From positions 248,001 to 312,000 of the forward strand of contig NZ_PKFN01000008.1 of NCBI RefSeq assembly GCF_002933395.1: 64,000 nucleotides of DNA. The letters run 5' to 3'. This document shows positions 45,280 through 53,058 of this stretch, piece by piece; the first letter of the stretch is position 1; the number at the start of each line of letters is the position of its first letter. Below the pieces are notes generated by a model that saw only the letters and a list, made by a program, of their open reading frames with translations, did not search any database and was not told the origin of the DNA. Source of the DNA: Yoonia maritima. GTDB lineage: Bacteria > Pseudomonadota > Alphaproteobacteria > Rhodobacterales > Rhodobacteraceae. Both the position numbers and the translations under genes were made by a program.

Positions 45280-46671
45280 ATGCCCGGACGCATATTGATC
45301 GTCGATACCGTCGCCACAAATCGGATCGTTATGAAGGTAAAAATGCTGGCCGCCCAATTTCGGGTGGACGTTTGCGCCAACCGAAAAGAAGCAGATGCCA
45401 GCATTCAAAAAAACCGGCCCGATCTGATCTTGGTCAGCCTTGGTGAGCCCGCGACGGAACTGCACGATTTTTGCCAGACACTACGGACATCTCCAAGCAC
45501 ACAGAATGTCGCAATCATTGCGATGGGCGTGGCAGAGACCGCCACCGCTCGATTCGCTGCCCTAGATGCGGGCGCAGATGATGTGCTGTCGCGCCCTACA
45601 AACGACGCGCTACTGCTTGCCCGCATTCGCAGTCTCTTGCGCGTTCACAGTACCCATCAAGAATTACAACTACGCGATGGCACACGCAACGCGCTTGGTT
45701 TTGAAGAATCCGCCAGCACATTTGAAACGGCCGCGCACGTGGCGCTATTGTCGGCGGCAGGTGCGCCGGATAGTGTGTTACTCGCATCTTTAACCCATGG
45801 TTTGGGTCATATTATTCGCTCGCTTGATCCTGAAAAAGTACTGCGCATGGGCCGACTGACCCCAACGCCAGACCTATTTGTGATAGATGCAAGCGACCCC
45901 GATTTTCTAGAATCCCGGTTCTTTGGGTTGGTGTCCGACTTGCGCGCACGCGCGGAAACGCGACAATCGACGCAACTGATTGTCGTTCCAAAAGGCGCCG
46001 ATGAAATGGCCGCAATGTTTTTGGACCTTGGAGCAGATGACGTTATTCCTGCAGATGTATCGACAACTGAAATCGCACTGCGAGCCAAGTCGTTGATAAA
46101 ACGTAAACGCCTTCACGACAGATTGCGCGACACCCTCCGTGACGGACTGCAGGCCGCAGTAACCGATCCATTGACTGGTCTGTTCAACCGGCGCTACGTC
46201 GACCCACATTTGGCACGCATGGCACATCAGGCACAGATATCAGGCGACGCGATGGCAGTCATGATGGTCGACATCGATCATTTTAAGAAAATCAATGATA
46301 CCTATGGGCATGCGGCCGGTGATAGCGTCCTTAAACAGCTATCAAAACGGCTTCAGGATAACGTTCGCGCTGTTGATATGGTTGCCCGCGTCGGCGGCGA
46401 AGAATTCTTGATCGCGTTGCCTGGCACGACTGCCAAACAAGCACAATCAACCGCGAACCGACTGCGGCAACTGGTTAACGGATCACCATTCGACATCGGC
46501 GAAGCGCATCCAAAGCTGTCGGTCACAATGTCCATCGGGGTCGCAGTCAGCCCAACAAAAGCACAACAAAGGTGTCGCCCTAGCGTAATTTGCAAAGAGG
46601 CCGACACAGCGCTTTATGCTGCCAAATCAGCCGGGCGCGACCAAGTTGCGATGGCAGGCTCAGTCGCGTGA
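45280..46671 (+). CDS. pleD: PleD-like diguanylate cyclase with degenerate first receiver
   Basis: Two-receiver GGDEF protein of 463 residues. The first receiver (about 1-120) has VDT at residues 8-10, Ser53 where the phospho-accepting Asp of PleD stands, and Arg105 for the conserved Lys, so it probably cannot be phosphorylated normally. The second receiver (about 150-270) retains an Asp in LFVIDASDP. The GGDEF domain is intact (LTGLFNRRY, GGEEF at 372-376) with an RxxD inhibitory site (RAVD, 363-366). ATG 45280 has AAGGA upstream; a GTG five codons earlier is less likely. It makes cyclic di-GMP and could be constitutive. The 3' end overlaps the convergent metal-sensor gene by 12 bases. Confidence 0.87.
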   Translation: MPGRILIVDTVATNRIVMKVKMLAAQFRVDVCANRKEADASIQKNRPDLILVSLGEPATELHDFCQTLRTSPSTQNVAIIAMGVAETATARFAALDAGADDVLSRPTNDALLLARIRSLLRVHSTHQELQLRDGTRNALGFEESASTFETAAHVALLSAAGAPDSVLLASLTHGLGHIIRSLDPEKVLRMGRLTPTPDLFVIDASDPDFLESRFFGLVSDLRARAETRQSTQLIVVPKGADEMAAMFLDLGADDVIPADVSTTEIALRAKSLIKRKRLHDRLRDTLRDGLQAAVTDPLTGLFNRRYVDPHLARMAHQAQISGDAMAVMMVDIDHFKKINDTYGHAAGDSVLKQLSKRLQDNVRAVDMVARVGGEEFLIALPGTTAKQAQSTANRLRQLVNGSPFDIGEAHPKLSVTMSIGVAVSPTKAQQRCRPSVICKEADTALYAAKSAGRDQVAMAGSVA

Positions 46672-47160
46672 CTTACGGCCATCACGGTCACCACGGTTTC
46701 CGCGTTCGCGCGCATGAGAAAGTTCTGCAACCAACCGATCCGCAAATGCATTCCTTTCATTGACAGACATTGTCGCGAGATGGCTGATCAATACCTCTTG
46801 GGCATTGCGCTGAAGCTGTTCGGTATGCTGGCTTTGCTCAGCCATCAACATCCGTAGCGCATCTGGATCAAACGGATCAGCGCGCAACGTCAAAACCATC
46901 TTGGCAATCTGCCCCCGCACGTCAAAGTCGGCCATTGGTCGTGAACGCCGTAATGCAATCGCAACTTGGTGTCGGTCTTCGGATTCTAACGCCCGCGAAA
47001 TCGGGCCAAGCCCTAAATCAAAGCTCCGCGGCGGCCCGTCTCCTATACGTCCAGACGCAAGAGACCCGATCGCCAACCCTGCCACAGCAAGGTTCAACGC
47101 AAGCGATGCCACCAGCATGATACGCACGGTGCGCCCGTTTTTTGCTTGTTCATCAGCCAT
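46660..47160 (-). CDS. Periplasmic heavy-metal sensor-like protein (CpxP/Metal_resist type)
   Basis: Membrane-anchored protein of 166 residues. A single N-terminal segment (IMLVASLALNLAVAGLAIGS) is followed by a helical periplasmic domain (GPISRALESEDRHQVAIAL, MLMAEQSQHTEQLQRNAQEV) of the CpxP/CnrX/Metal_resist type and a basic, Arg/Asp-rich tail. Overlaps the putative anti-sigma gene by 8 bases. In related systems such proteins sense metal or misfolded protein and inhibit an ECF sigma or histidine kinase. Confidence 0.78.
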   Translation of the reverse strand: MADEQAKNGRTVRIMLVASLALNLAVAGLAIGSLASGRIGDGPPRSFDLGLGPISRALESEDRHQVAIALRRSRPMADFDVRGQIAKMVLTLRADPFDPDALRMLMAEQSQHTEQLQRNAQEVLISHLATMSVNERNAFADRLVAELSHARERGNRGDRDGRKSRD

Positions 47161-47503
47161 CAGTCAAATCTCCTGTCGCGAATACCGCGTCGTCGTTAAA
47201 GATGCTCACACTGACCTCGTCGCCGAAATAAGCAGCTGTGTAATCTTGGATTGATGCAGGCGGTGCAACGCCGATCCATACACCTGCAAAAGTTGCGGTG
47301 ACCAAGCCACTGACGGCAGGCCATCCGCCCAACATGTCAAGCAAACGCTTACCCACACTCGTGGGCGGTGCAGAGATCACTGGCGGCGTCGGCGGCACGG
47401 CCCCTGCCAGAACCCGCGCCATCAGGTCATCAGATGGGGTCGACGCAACAGCACGTGCCTGCGCAAAAATGTCTTCCAGCATGTCGTCATTATGATCAGT
47501 CAT
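47153..47503 (-). CDS. Putative anti-sigma factor
   Basis: Protein of 116 residues with an acidic N-terminus (DHNDDMLEDIFAQARAV), a Pro-rich linker and one hydrophobic segment (WPAVSGLVTATFAGVWIGVA). No zinc-anti-sigma HxxxCxxC motif is present. Its identity rests on position between the ECF sigma gene (8-base overlap at its 5' end) and the metal-sensor gene (8-base overlap at its 3' end). The ATG at 47503 follows GGGG 9 bases upstream; two earlier ATG codons are possible. Confidence 0.65.
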   Translation of the reverse strand: MTDHNDDMLEDIFAQARAVASTPSDDLMARVLAGAVPPTPPVISAPPTSVGKRLLDMLGGWPAVSGLVTATFAGVWIGVAPPASIQDYTAAYFGDEVSVSIFNDDAVFATGDLTDG

Positions 47504-48083
47504 CATCATACCCCAGTTCAGCCTTCCGCCCTGCCATAATATCAGCCAAGGCGCGTTTCCCCCGCGCAGTCAAACTTTCGACTGACCGCACGCTAATGTC
47601 CATAATCTGCGCGATTTCGGGGTTGGACAGCCCCTCTAGATGCCGTAGCGCAACAGCTTGTGCTTGCCGTTCTGGCAAGGCTGCTAACGCATCCGACAAC
47701 GCCTGCATGCGCGTATTTGTTTGCATTTGATCCGCGACACTTGGCGTGCCATCGGTTGGTTCTGCGATTTGATCCAGCGACACGCCACCACGACGCTTGC
47801 GTAAAATATCTGTGCAAAGGTTCGCAGTAACACGGTACAGCCAAGTGCTGACCAATGCCTCGCCCTGACGCCATTCGGTTGCCTGCTTCCACAGACGGAT
47901 CATAGATTCTTGTGCGACATCTTCGGCCTCTGCCGTGTTCGCCAACATGCGTGTCGCTTGTGCTAACACCCTTGGCAAAAGACGGACCGTCAACGCACGC
48001 GCGGCCTCTGCATCGCCATTGGCAAATGCAATCAGCAGCGCCTCGTCTGGGGCGCGCGCAAAGGGGTCTGGCATCGCGTTCAT
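47496..48083 (-). CDS. ECF-family RNA polymerase sigma factor
   Basis: Group 4 sigma factor of about 195 residues. Region 2 is seen as EDVAQESMIRLWKQA with STWLYRVTANLCTDILRKRR, and region 4 as LSNPEIAQIMDISVRSVESL. A longer ORF begins at ATG 48149 inside a strong hairpin; the ATG at 48083 (or 48074) downstream of AAGAA is preferred. It probably directs transcription of its own operon and of metal- or envelope-stress genes, restrained by the two downstream proteins. Confidence 0.88.
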   Translation of the reverse strand: MNAMPDPFARAPDEALLIAFANGDAEAARALTVRLLPRVLAQATRMLANTAEAEDVAQESMIRLWKQATEWRQGEALVSTWLYRVTANLCTDILRKRRGGVSLDQIAEPTDGTPSVADQMQTNTRMQALSDALAALPERQAQAVALRHLEGLSNPEIAQIMDISVRSVESLTARGKRALADIMAGRKAELGYDDD

Positions 48084-48120
48084 TAATTCTTGTGCTACCG
48101 ATATTTTGTATTCTTGGCAA

Positions 48121-48149
48121 ATGGCAGGGGCGCGACGCCCCCCTGCCAT
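48121..48149. terminator. Strong hairpin between the EF-hand and ECF sigma genes
   Basis: ATGGCAGGGGCG pairs with CGCCCCCCTGCCAT (two extra C), giving a stem of about 12 bp with a 2-base loop between the EF-hand stop (48158) and the sigma start (48083). On the minus strand it is followed by TTTGCC, so it may terminate part of the EF-hand transcript. Confidence 0.65.
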
Positions 48150-48157
48150 AAACCGTG

Positions 48158-48655
48158 TCAGTGCTTACCGCGTGAACCATGTCCGCCACCGTGACCGCGC
48201 TCGTGGCGGCCACCTGCACGCTCTTGCATGCGCTCTTGGGCTGCCGCGAACTCTTCTTCGTTTAGAACGCCGTCTTTGTCGGCATCCATGCGTTCAAACA
48301 TGCGCTCAAACCGGGCACCGCCCCGAGGCTGCATTTCGTCCATCTGCAAAATGCCATCATCGTTGGTGTCCAATCGGGTGATCATCCGCGCAACGCGCTC
48401 TTCTGCATTTGCAGTTGCTTGTGCGACCAGCTCTTCAGCGGTAAGCGCGCCATCCGCATCAGCGTCCGCATCTGTAAAGCGAGCGTTTGCGCGTGCTTCA
48501 AGTTCGGCCATTGTCAGTGTGCCATCGCTATCCGTATCAAGCGTAGCAAAGTCGGGACGTTCAGGCATGTTTTCCGGCACCGGTTGTGCGGTAACTGCGC
48601 CTGCTGTCATCACGACGCCTGAAAGAAGTGCTGCCATCAAAATCTTAGTTTTCAT
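48158..48655 (-). CDS. Secreted EF-hand calcium-binding protein
   Basis: Exported protein of 165 residues. A signal peptide (ILMAALLSGVVMTAGAVTAQ) is followed by four EF-hand loops: DTDSDGTLTMAE, DADADGALTAEE, DTNDDGILQMDE and DADKDGVLNEEE, each with Asp at positions 1, 3 and 5 and Glu at 12. The His/Gly/Arg-rich tail (RHERGHGGGHGSRGKH) could bind metals. ATG 48655 has GAGG at a good distance; an ATG two codons earlier overlaps the ribosome site. It heads the operon that continues with the ECF sigma factor, from which a hairpin separates it. Confidence 0.88.
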   Translation of the reverse strand: MKTKILMAALLSGVVMTAGAVTAQPVPENMPERPDFATLDTDSDGTLTMAELEARANARFTDADADADGALTAEELVAQATANAEERVARMITRLDTNDDGILQMDEMQPRGGARFERMFERMDADKDGVLNEEEFAAAQERMQERAGGRHERGHGGGHGSRGKH

Positions 48656-48853
48656 TGTCATTCCTCAGTTAAGGTTATGTGCGACGATTGTTTGCCGCAG
48701 ACCCTCCTTCAACGCCGGTGCGTCAGGTTTCCGTCGCGAACAGGCAAAAAAACTTTCGCACCTCACGCGACACGGCGCCGCAATCGCCACCATGCCCCTT
48801 TTAAAAAAGGCCCTGATGCGCCATTTAGTTGATTGAAACTCCGGAGACACATC

Positions 48854-49240
48854 ATGTCAGACGCCCAAACTTTCCTTTCTGAACGCCCAAGCAAACCCGC
48901 AATTTTGCGCGGTCTACGCCGCCGTTGCCCCAAATGCGGTGAAGGACATATGTTTGACGGATACCTTAAAGTCGTCAACAACTGCCCGGTCTGCGAAGAA
49001 GATTTGAGCCAACACCGCGCCGACGATGGTCCTGCCTATCTGACCATTCTTCTGGTCGCACACATCCTTGGCTTTGCGATCCACCTCATGTGGAACTTGT
49101 GGCAACCCGAACCCATTGTGATGGCCACCACACTTACAATTGGTGCGGTCGCCTTGTCGCTCTTTCTTTTGCCACGACTGAAGGGCATGATTGTCGCAAT
49201 TCAATGGTCGCGCCGCATGCATGGGTTCGGGCAAAAGTAG
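48854..49240 (+). CDS. DUF983 family membrane protein
   Basis: Protein of 128 residues of the DUF983 family (PF06170). A zinc-ribbon-like start (RRRCPKCGEGHMFDGYLKV, CPVCEEDLSQHRADDGPAY) is followed by two transmembrane segments (LTILLVAHILGFAIHLMWNL and ATTLTIGAVALSLFLLPRLK). The ATG follows GGAG. Function unknown; it is upstream of the NUDIX gene by 16 bases and likely in the same transcript. Confidence 0.88.
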   Translation: MSDAQTFLSERPSKPAILRGLRRRCPKCGEGHMFDGYLKVVNNCPVCEEDLSQHRADDGPAYLTILLVAHILGFAIHLMWNLWQPEPIVMATTLTIGAVALSLFLLPRLKGMIVAIQWSRRMHGFGQK

Positions 49241-49256
49241 TATAAAAAGGGACCAG

Positions 49257-49934
49257 ATGGATAAATCAGCAGTCCGCGACGCAGCAACAATTATTGTGTT
49301 ACGCGATGCAACGACAAATCCATCAGTTCTTATGGGGCAGCGCGGTTCGTCAGCTGCGTTTATGCCGGGCAAGTTCGTTTTTCCGGGTGGCGCGGTGGAC
49401 CCAGTCGATGCCACCGTCCCCATCACCGCCCTGTCCAGCATTGACGATACGCAACTGCGCGAAGACAGCAATCTTGCGCCAACCACCCTTGCCGCAGCCG
49501 CAATTCGCGAACTGTGGGAAGAGACCGGTCATATCGTTGGCACACCTGCATCATGGTCAGATGCACCAAAGGGGTGGCGTGGGTTTGCGCGGTCTGAGCA
49601 TCACCCAAATGGTTCTGCTTTACAGTTTTTCTTTCGGGCCGTTACACCGCCCGGTCGGCCACGCCGTTTTGATGCGCGTTTCTTTTTAACAGATGTTTCG
49701 GCATTTGTTACGGACCCCGATGATTTCAGCCGGGCCGAAGACGAACTCGCGCATTTGCAATGGGTCCCGCTTATGGATGCGCGCCGTTTTGATCTGCCAT
49801 TTATCACGCAAGTCGTGTTGGCTGAGCTCACCGCGCAAATTGCGTCTGGTGTGCGACCCAAGACCGTACCATTCTTTCGCAACAACGATGAGGCACGTTT
49901 GGTCAGCCGCCTTGGCGGTCAAAGCCCACTTTAG
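49257..49934 (+). CDS. NUDIX hydrolase (NUDT19-like)
   Basis: Pyrophosphohydrolase of 225 residues. The Nudix box is spread out as in the NUDT19/coenzyme A diphosphatase type: FVFPGGAVDPVDA, an insertion of about 35 residues, then AAAIRELWEETGHI with the REx2EE metal-binding residues. The C-terminal FLTDVSAFVTDPDDFSRAED stretch supports that subgroup. Substrate is probably a CoA or nucleoside-diphosphate derivative. ATG 49257 has AAAAAGGG upstream, overriding the longer frame. It ends against the convergent DMT gene (4-base overlap). Confidence 0.85.
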   Translation: MDKSAVRDAATIIVLRDATTNPSVLMGQRGSSAAFMPGKFVFPGGAVDPVDATVPITALSSIDDTQLREDSNLAPTTLAAAAIRELWEETGHIVGTPASWSDAPKGWRGFARSEHHPNGSALQFFFRAVTPPGRPRRFDARFFLTDVSAFVTDPDDFSRAEDELAHLQWVPLMDARRFDLPFITQVVLAELTAQIASGVRPKTVPFFRNNDEARLVSRLGGQSPL

Positions 49935-50833
49935 GTGACAAGCACCAATAGCACGATGCTAACCGCAAGAAATAGAATCCCCTGCCATTCCCGGCGGCTG
50001 ATCTTTTCACCAAATGCGAATGCACCAATCGCCAACGACAGTAGCAGTTCAATCTGCCCCAGTGCGTTCACATAGGCCGCAGTTTGCAAAGTGTAAGCGT
50101 TGAACCAACAGATCGACCCGACCATGCTGGTTAATCCGACAAGCCCTGCAACCCGCCAAGCCCGCATCACGCGCATAATTTCTCCGCGTTCACGCCAAAC
50201 CAACCATAGTGCCATCGCTACCGTTTGCAGCGCAGTCACAATCGCGAGTGTTACAATCGCGCGGTAGAATACATCACCTTCCAGCAACGACAGTGACGCG
50301 CCACGGTATCCGTTTCCAGACACGCCAAACAGCACCCCTGCCCCAAGGCCCAGCGCCGTCGCGCGATTAAAAATCCGTTGGTGCCACGGCCCAATCGCAT
50401 TGGGCGGATCAGAAAGCAACAACACCCCGACAAGGCCGATAACCATCGCACCAATGGCCCAGCCAGTGATGACATCACCAAGGATCACAAACCCAATCAG
50501 CGCACTTAGTAAGACTTCGGTTTTCTTAAACGTGATCCCGACAGCAAAGTTGCGATGACTGAACAGTGCTACAACACACATCGTCGCCAAGATCTGCGAG
50601 GCACCGCCAGCAATCGCATAGGGCCAAAAAGACGCAGGGATTTGGGGAACACCCTGCCCGCTGGTACGCGCATAGATGATCGCGATTAGAACGACCAATG
50701 GTGACGAATAGATAAACCGTGCAAAGGTCGCGCCTGCCGTCGATAGCTGCATACCACGCAAGTGTTTTTGCAGCATAAACCGCAGCGCCTGCGCCGATGC
50801 CGCTGCAAGCGTGATCGGGATCCAAAGCTCCAT
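49931..50833 (-). CDS. DMT superfamily (EamA) transporter of the carnitine operon
   Basis: Inner-membrane permease of 300 residues with two EamA repeats and about ten hydrophobic segments (PITLAAASAQALRFMLQKHL, TWFNAYTLQT-type regions, INALGQIELLLSLAIGAFAF). Its ATG lies 6 bases downstream of the carnitine dehydrogenase stop, so it is the last gene of that operon. Export of a by-product or uptake of a substrate is possible; direction cannot be read from sequence. Confidence 0.82.
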   Translation of the reverse strand: MELWIPITLAAASAQALRFMLQKHLRGMQLSTAGATFARFIYSSPLVVLIAIIYARTSGQGVPQIPASFWPYAIAGGASQILATMCVVALFSHRNFAVGITFKKTEVLLSALIGFVILGDVITGWAIGAMVIGLVGVLLLSDPPNAIGPWHQRIFNRATALGLGAGVLFGVSGNGYRGASLSLLEGDVFYRAIVTLAIVTALQTVAMALWLVWRERGEIMRVMRAWRVAGLVGLTSMVGSICWFNAYTLQTAAYVNALGQIELLLSLAIGAFAFGEKISRREWQGILFLAVSIVLLVLVT

Positions 50834-50839
50834 GTTGGG

Positions 50840-52294
50840 CTACCCCTTCACACCAACCGACTTGCCCGCGCCTTGCGGCATTGGCAACGCGGCGTGTGCG
50901 GTGGCGACCTGTTGTAGAGCGGCAGACACTTTTGATGACGGATCACAGGCGCGGCGCGTTTCAAGGCTCACGTGGATCAACATATGTTCCCCCGTCGCGA
51001 GTTCGCGGTCACCAGCAAGCATCCGGTGAAACAGATGCATCTTTTTGCCCGCACCAGAAAGCACTTGGGTCTCGACACGGATCACTGTACCTGCATGCAC
51101 TTCGTCGATGTGGCGGATGTGAGTTTCAGCGGTAAAGTAGCTGGCACCGGCAGCGATATAATCCGCATCAACACCGGCAAGCAGCATCATCTGATCAGAC
51201 GCATCACCAAAGGCTTGTAGATACCGTGCCTCGTTCATGTGACCGTTGTAATCTGTCCAATCTAGCGGAACGGCCCGTTCAACCGTCACAATTGGTTTGC
51301 GGTCATTGGGCAGAACGGGCTTGCCTGCGTTCCGCTGGTCTTGGGCATTCAGCAACGCCCCCGCCCCCCAATCTTGCGCCTTTAGTCCCCGAAGGATCGT
51401 GACCAAGTTATCATCGCGGGTGCGTTCAAGTTCGCGAATAGACATGGCGCCCGACTGCGCATCAGACTGATCTGCGATCTTATCAATCAACGTGTCCGTC
51501 AGTTCCGGCACATCCATCAGCTTGGTCCAAGGCCATTTTAGACAAGGGCCGAACTGTTCGATGAAATGGCGCATGCCTGCTTCGCCACCGGCAATGCGGT
51601 AGGTTTCGAACAGACCCATCTGCGCCCAGCGCAGGCCAAAGCCATAGCGGATGGCGTCGTCGATTTCTTCCGTCGTGGCGATCCCATCGTTGATCAACCA
51701 AAGGGCCTCTCGCCAAACTGCCTCTAGCAGGCGATCTGCGATATGCGCGTCGATCTCGGCCTTGATGTGCAAAGGGTACATGCCGATGGCGGTCAGGATT
51801 TCTTTGGCTGTAGCGGTGATAGTTGCCGACGTTTTCTCGCCGGGAACCAGTTCCACCAAGGGCAGCAGATAAACCGGGTTGAACGGATGCGCGACCACGA
51901 TCTGTTCGGGGCGCGTAGCACATCCGTGCAATTCGCTGGGCTTGAAACCACTGGTCGATGACCCGATCACAGCGTCATGCGCGCAATGGTCCTGCAGCGT
52001 CTGATAAACCTTGCGCTTAAGTGGTAGGCGTTCCGGTACGCTTTCCTGAATCCACGATGCGCCTTGAACCGCATCAGACATCGTGTCGTGAAAGCTAAGA
52101 TTGCCTTCGGCTGGTAGCGCAACGTCTGACAACCCCGGTAGGGAACGACGTGCGTTGGCAATGACTTCGCCAATCTTCCGGGTGGCCTCTGGATCAGGGT
52201 CGAAAACCCGGACATCCCAGCCCATCAACAAAAACCGAGCGGCCCAACCACCGCCAATGACGCCACCGCCGATGATTGCTGCCGTTTGTGTCAC
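50840..52294 (-). CDS. L-carnitine dehydrogenase-thioesterase fusion
   Basis: Bifunctional protein of 484 residues. The N-terminal part (about 1-320) is a 3-hydroxyacyl-CoA dehydrogenase-type carnitine dehydrogenase: Rossmann motif IGGGVIGGGWAARFLLMGWD, catalytic VVAHPFNPVYLLPLVELVPG. The C-terminal part (about 340-465) is a hot-dog thioesterase with VPLDWTDYNGHMNEARYLQA, expected to hydrolyse betainyl-CoA. Such fusions are known from Alphaproteobacteria. The GTG start has AAGG upstream. Together with the DUF849 enzyme it converts L-carnitine to glycine betaine plus acetoacetate. Confidence 0.88.
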   Translation of the reverse strand: MTQTAAIIGGGVIGGGWAARFLLMGWDVRVFDPDPEATRKIGEVIANARRSLPGLSDVALPAEGNLSFHDTMSDAVQGASWIQESVPERLPLKRKVYQTLQDHCAHDAVIGSSTSGFKPSELHGCATRPEQIVVAHPFNPVYLLPLVELVPGEKTSATITATAKEILTAIGMYPLHIKAEIDAHIADRLLEAVWREALWLINDGIATTEEIDDAIRYGFGLRWAQMGLFETYRIAGGEAGMRHFIEQFGPCLKWPWTKLMDVPELTDTLIDKIADQSDAQSGAMSIRELERTRDDNLVTILRGLKAQDWGAGALLNAQDQRNAGKPVLPNDRKPIVTVERAVPLDWTDYNGHMNEARYLQAFGDASDQMMLLAGVDADYIAAGASYFTAETHIRHIDEVHAGTVIRVETQVLSGAGKKMHLFHRMLAGDRELATGEHMLIHVSLETRRACDPSSKVSAALQQVATAHAALPMPQGAGKSVGVKG

Positions 52295-52300
52295 TTGGTA

Positions 52301-52546
52301 CTAGCCTTGTGCAGAAGGGTGATTGAATTCATCAGCCGGAACAGGTTCACCACGGACCGATGGATCACATGCCACCATCGCACTGCCGTGGTCACGGATA
52401 ATCAAACCACCACGCGCGCGGCACTGCTCAAACGTCATCCGGTTTCCGATAACAAGGTATTCGTGCATTCCCGCACTTCCCCCCATCGCCCCGCCAGTCT
52501 CGCAAGCAGACAAAAATACAATACATCCCAAGATCAATTTCTTCAT
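52301..52546 (-). CDS. Small lipoprotein
   Basis: Lipoprotein of 81 residues with lipobox in MKKLILGCIVFLSAC and a soluble part with two Cys residues (FEQCRARGGLIIRDHGSAMV, ACDPSVRG). Translationally coupled to the lipocalin gene by a 4-base ATGA overlap, and 6 bases from the carnitine dehydrogenase. Function unknown. Confidence 0.82.
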   Translation of the reverse strand: MKKLILGCIVFLSACETGGAMGGSAGMHEYLVIGNRMTFEQCRARGGLIIRDHGSAMVACDPSVRGEPVPADEFNHPSAQG

Positions 52547-53058
52547 GGGGTAACCTCCATCAACTGGCTAAGGTCATAGCCATTAAACTTTAAAATATCG
52601 CGCGCAGCGCGCAACCTATCCGCGGGTATTTCAGGATCACGGTTTAAAATCCACCCCGACTTGCCATTGGGTGCGCCAACAACCGCCGTGCGATAGCCGT
52701 CATCCACCCAAAGAACCCAGTAATCGGCAGCGACAAACGGCACGCCGTCAAAACGCACCACTAGGCGGCCGGGGCCAACGACGTTTGCACTTCCATTGAT
52801 GCGCGACCGTTCGGTGCCATCTGCGTTGCGGCAAATATTAAGCACCGACAGGGTGCCGTTGTCGAGCAGGCCATATTCCGCTATGGCCCGCGCGCAGTCC
52901 TTTTCAAACGGCACGGGATAGCGCGCCACCTCGTGCCACACACCAACATAGCGGGCTGGTTCAAACAGCGCTTTCGATGAAATCGGTGCATCGACATCGC
53001 GGTAGACGGCCATCGGCGCACAGCTAGCAAGCAGGAGTATTGCGAATAAAATTCTCAT
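52543..53058 (-). CDS. Lipocalin-family lipoprotein (Blc-like)
   Basis: Bacterial lipocalin of 171 residues with a lipoprotein signal (MRILFAILLLASC). The lipocalin motif GVWHEVARYPVPFEKDC (GxW) and the later NGKSGWILNRDPEI segment match the Blc group, which binds lipids at the outer membrane. Coupled by overlaps to the DUF849 gene and to the small lipoprotein. Confidence 0.87.
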   Translation of the reverse strand: MRILFAILLLASCAPMAVYRDVDAPISSKALFEPARYVGVWHEVARYPVPFEKDCARAIAEYGLLDNGTLSVLNICRNADGTERSRINGSANVVGPGRLVVRFDGVPFVAADYWVLWVDDGYRTAVVGAPNGKSGWILNRDPEIPADRLRAARDILKFNGYDLSQLMEVTP

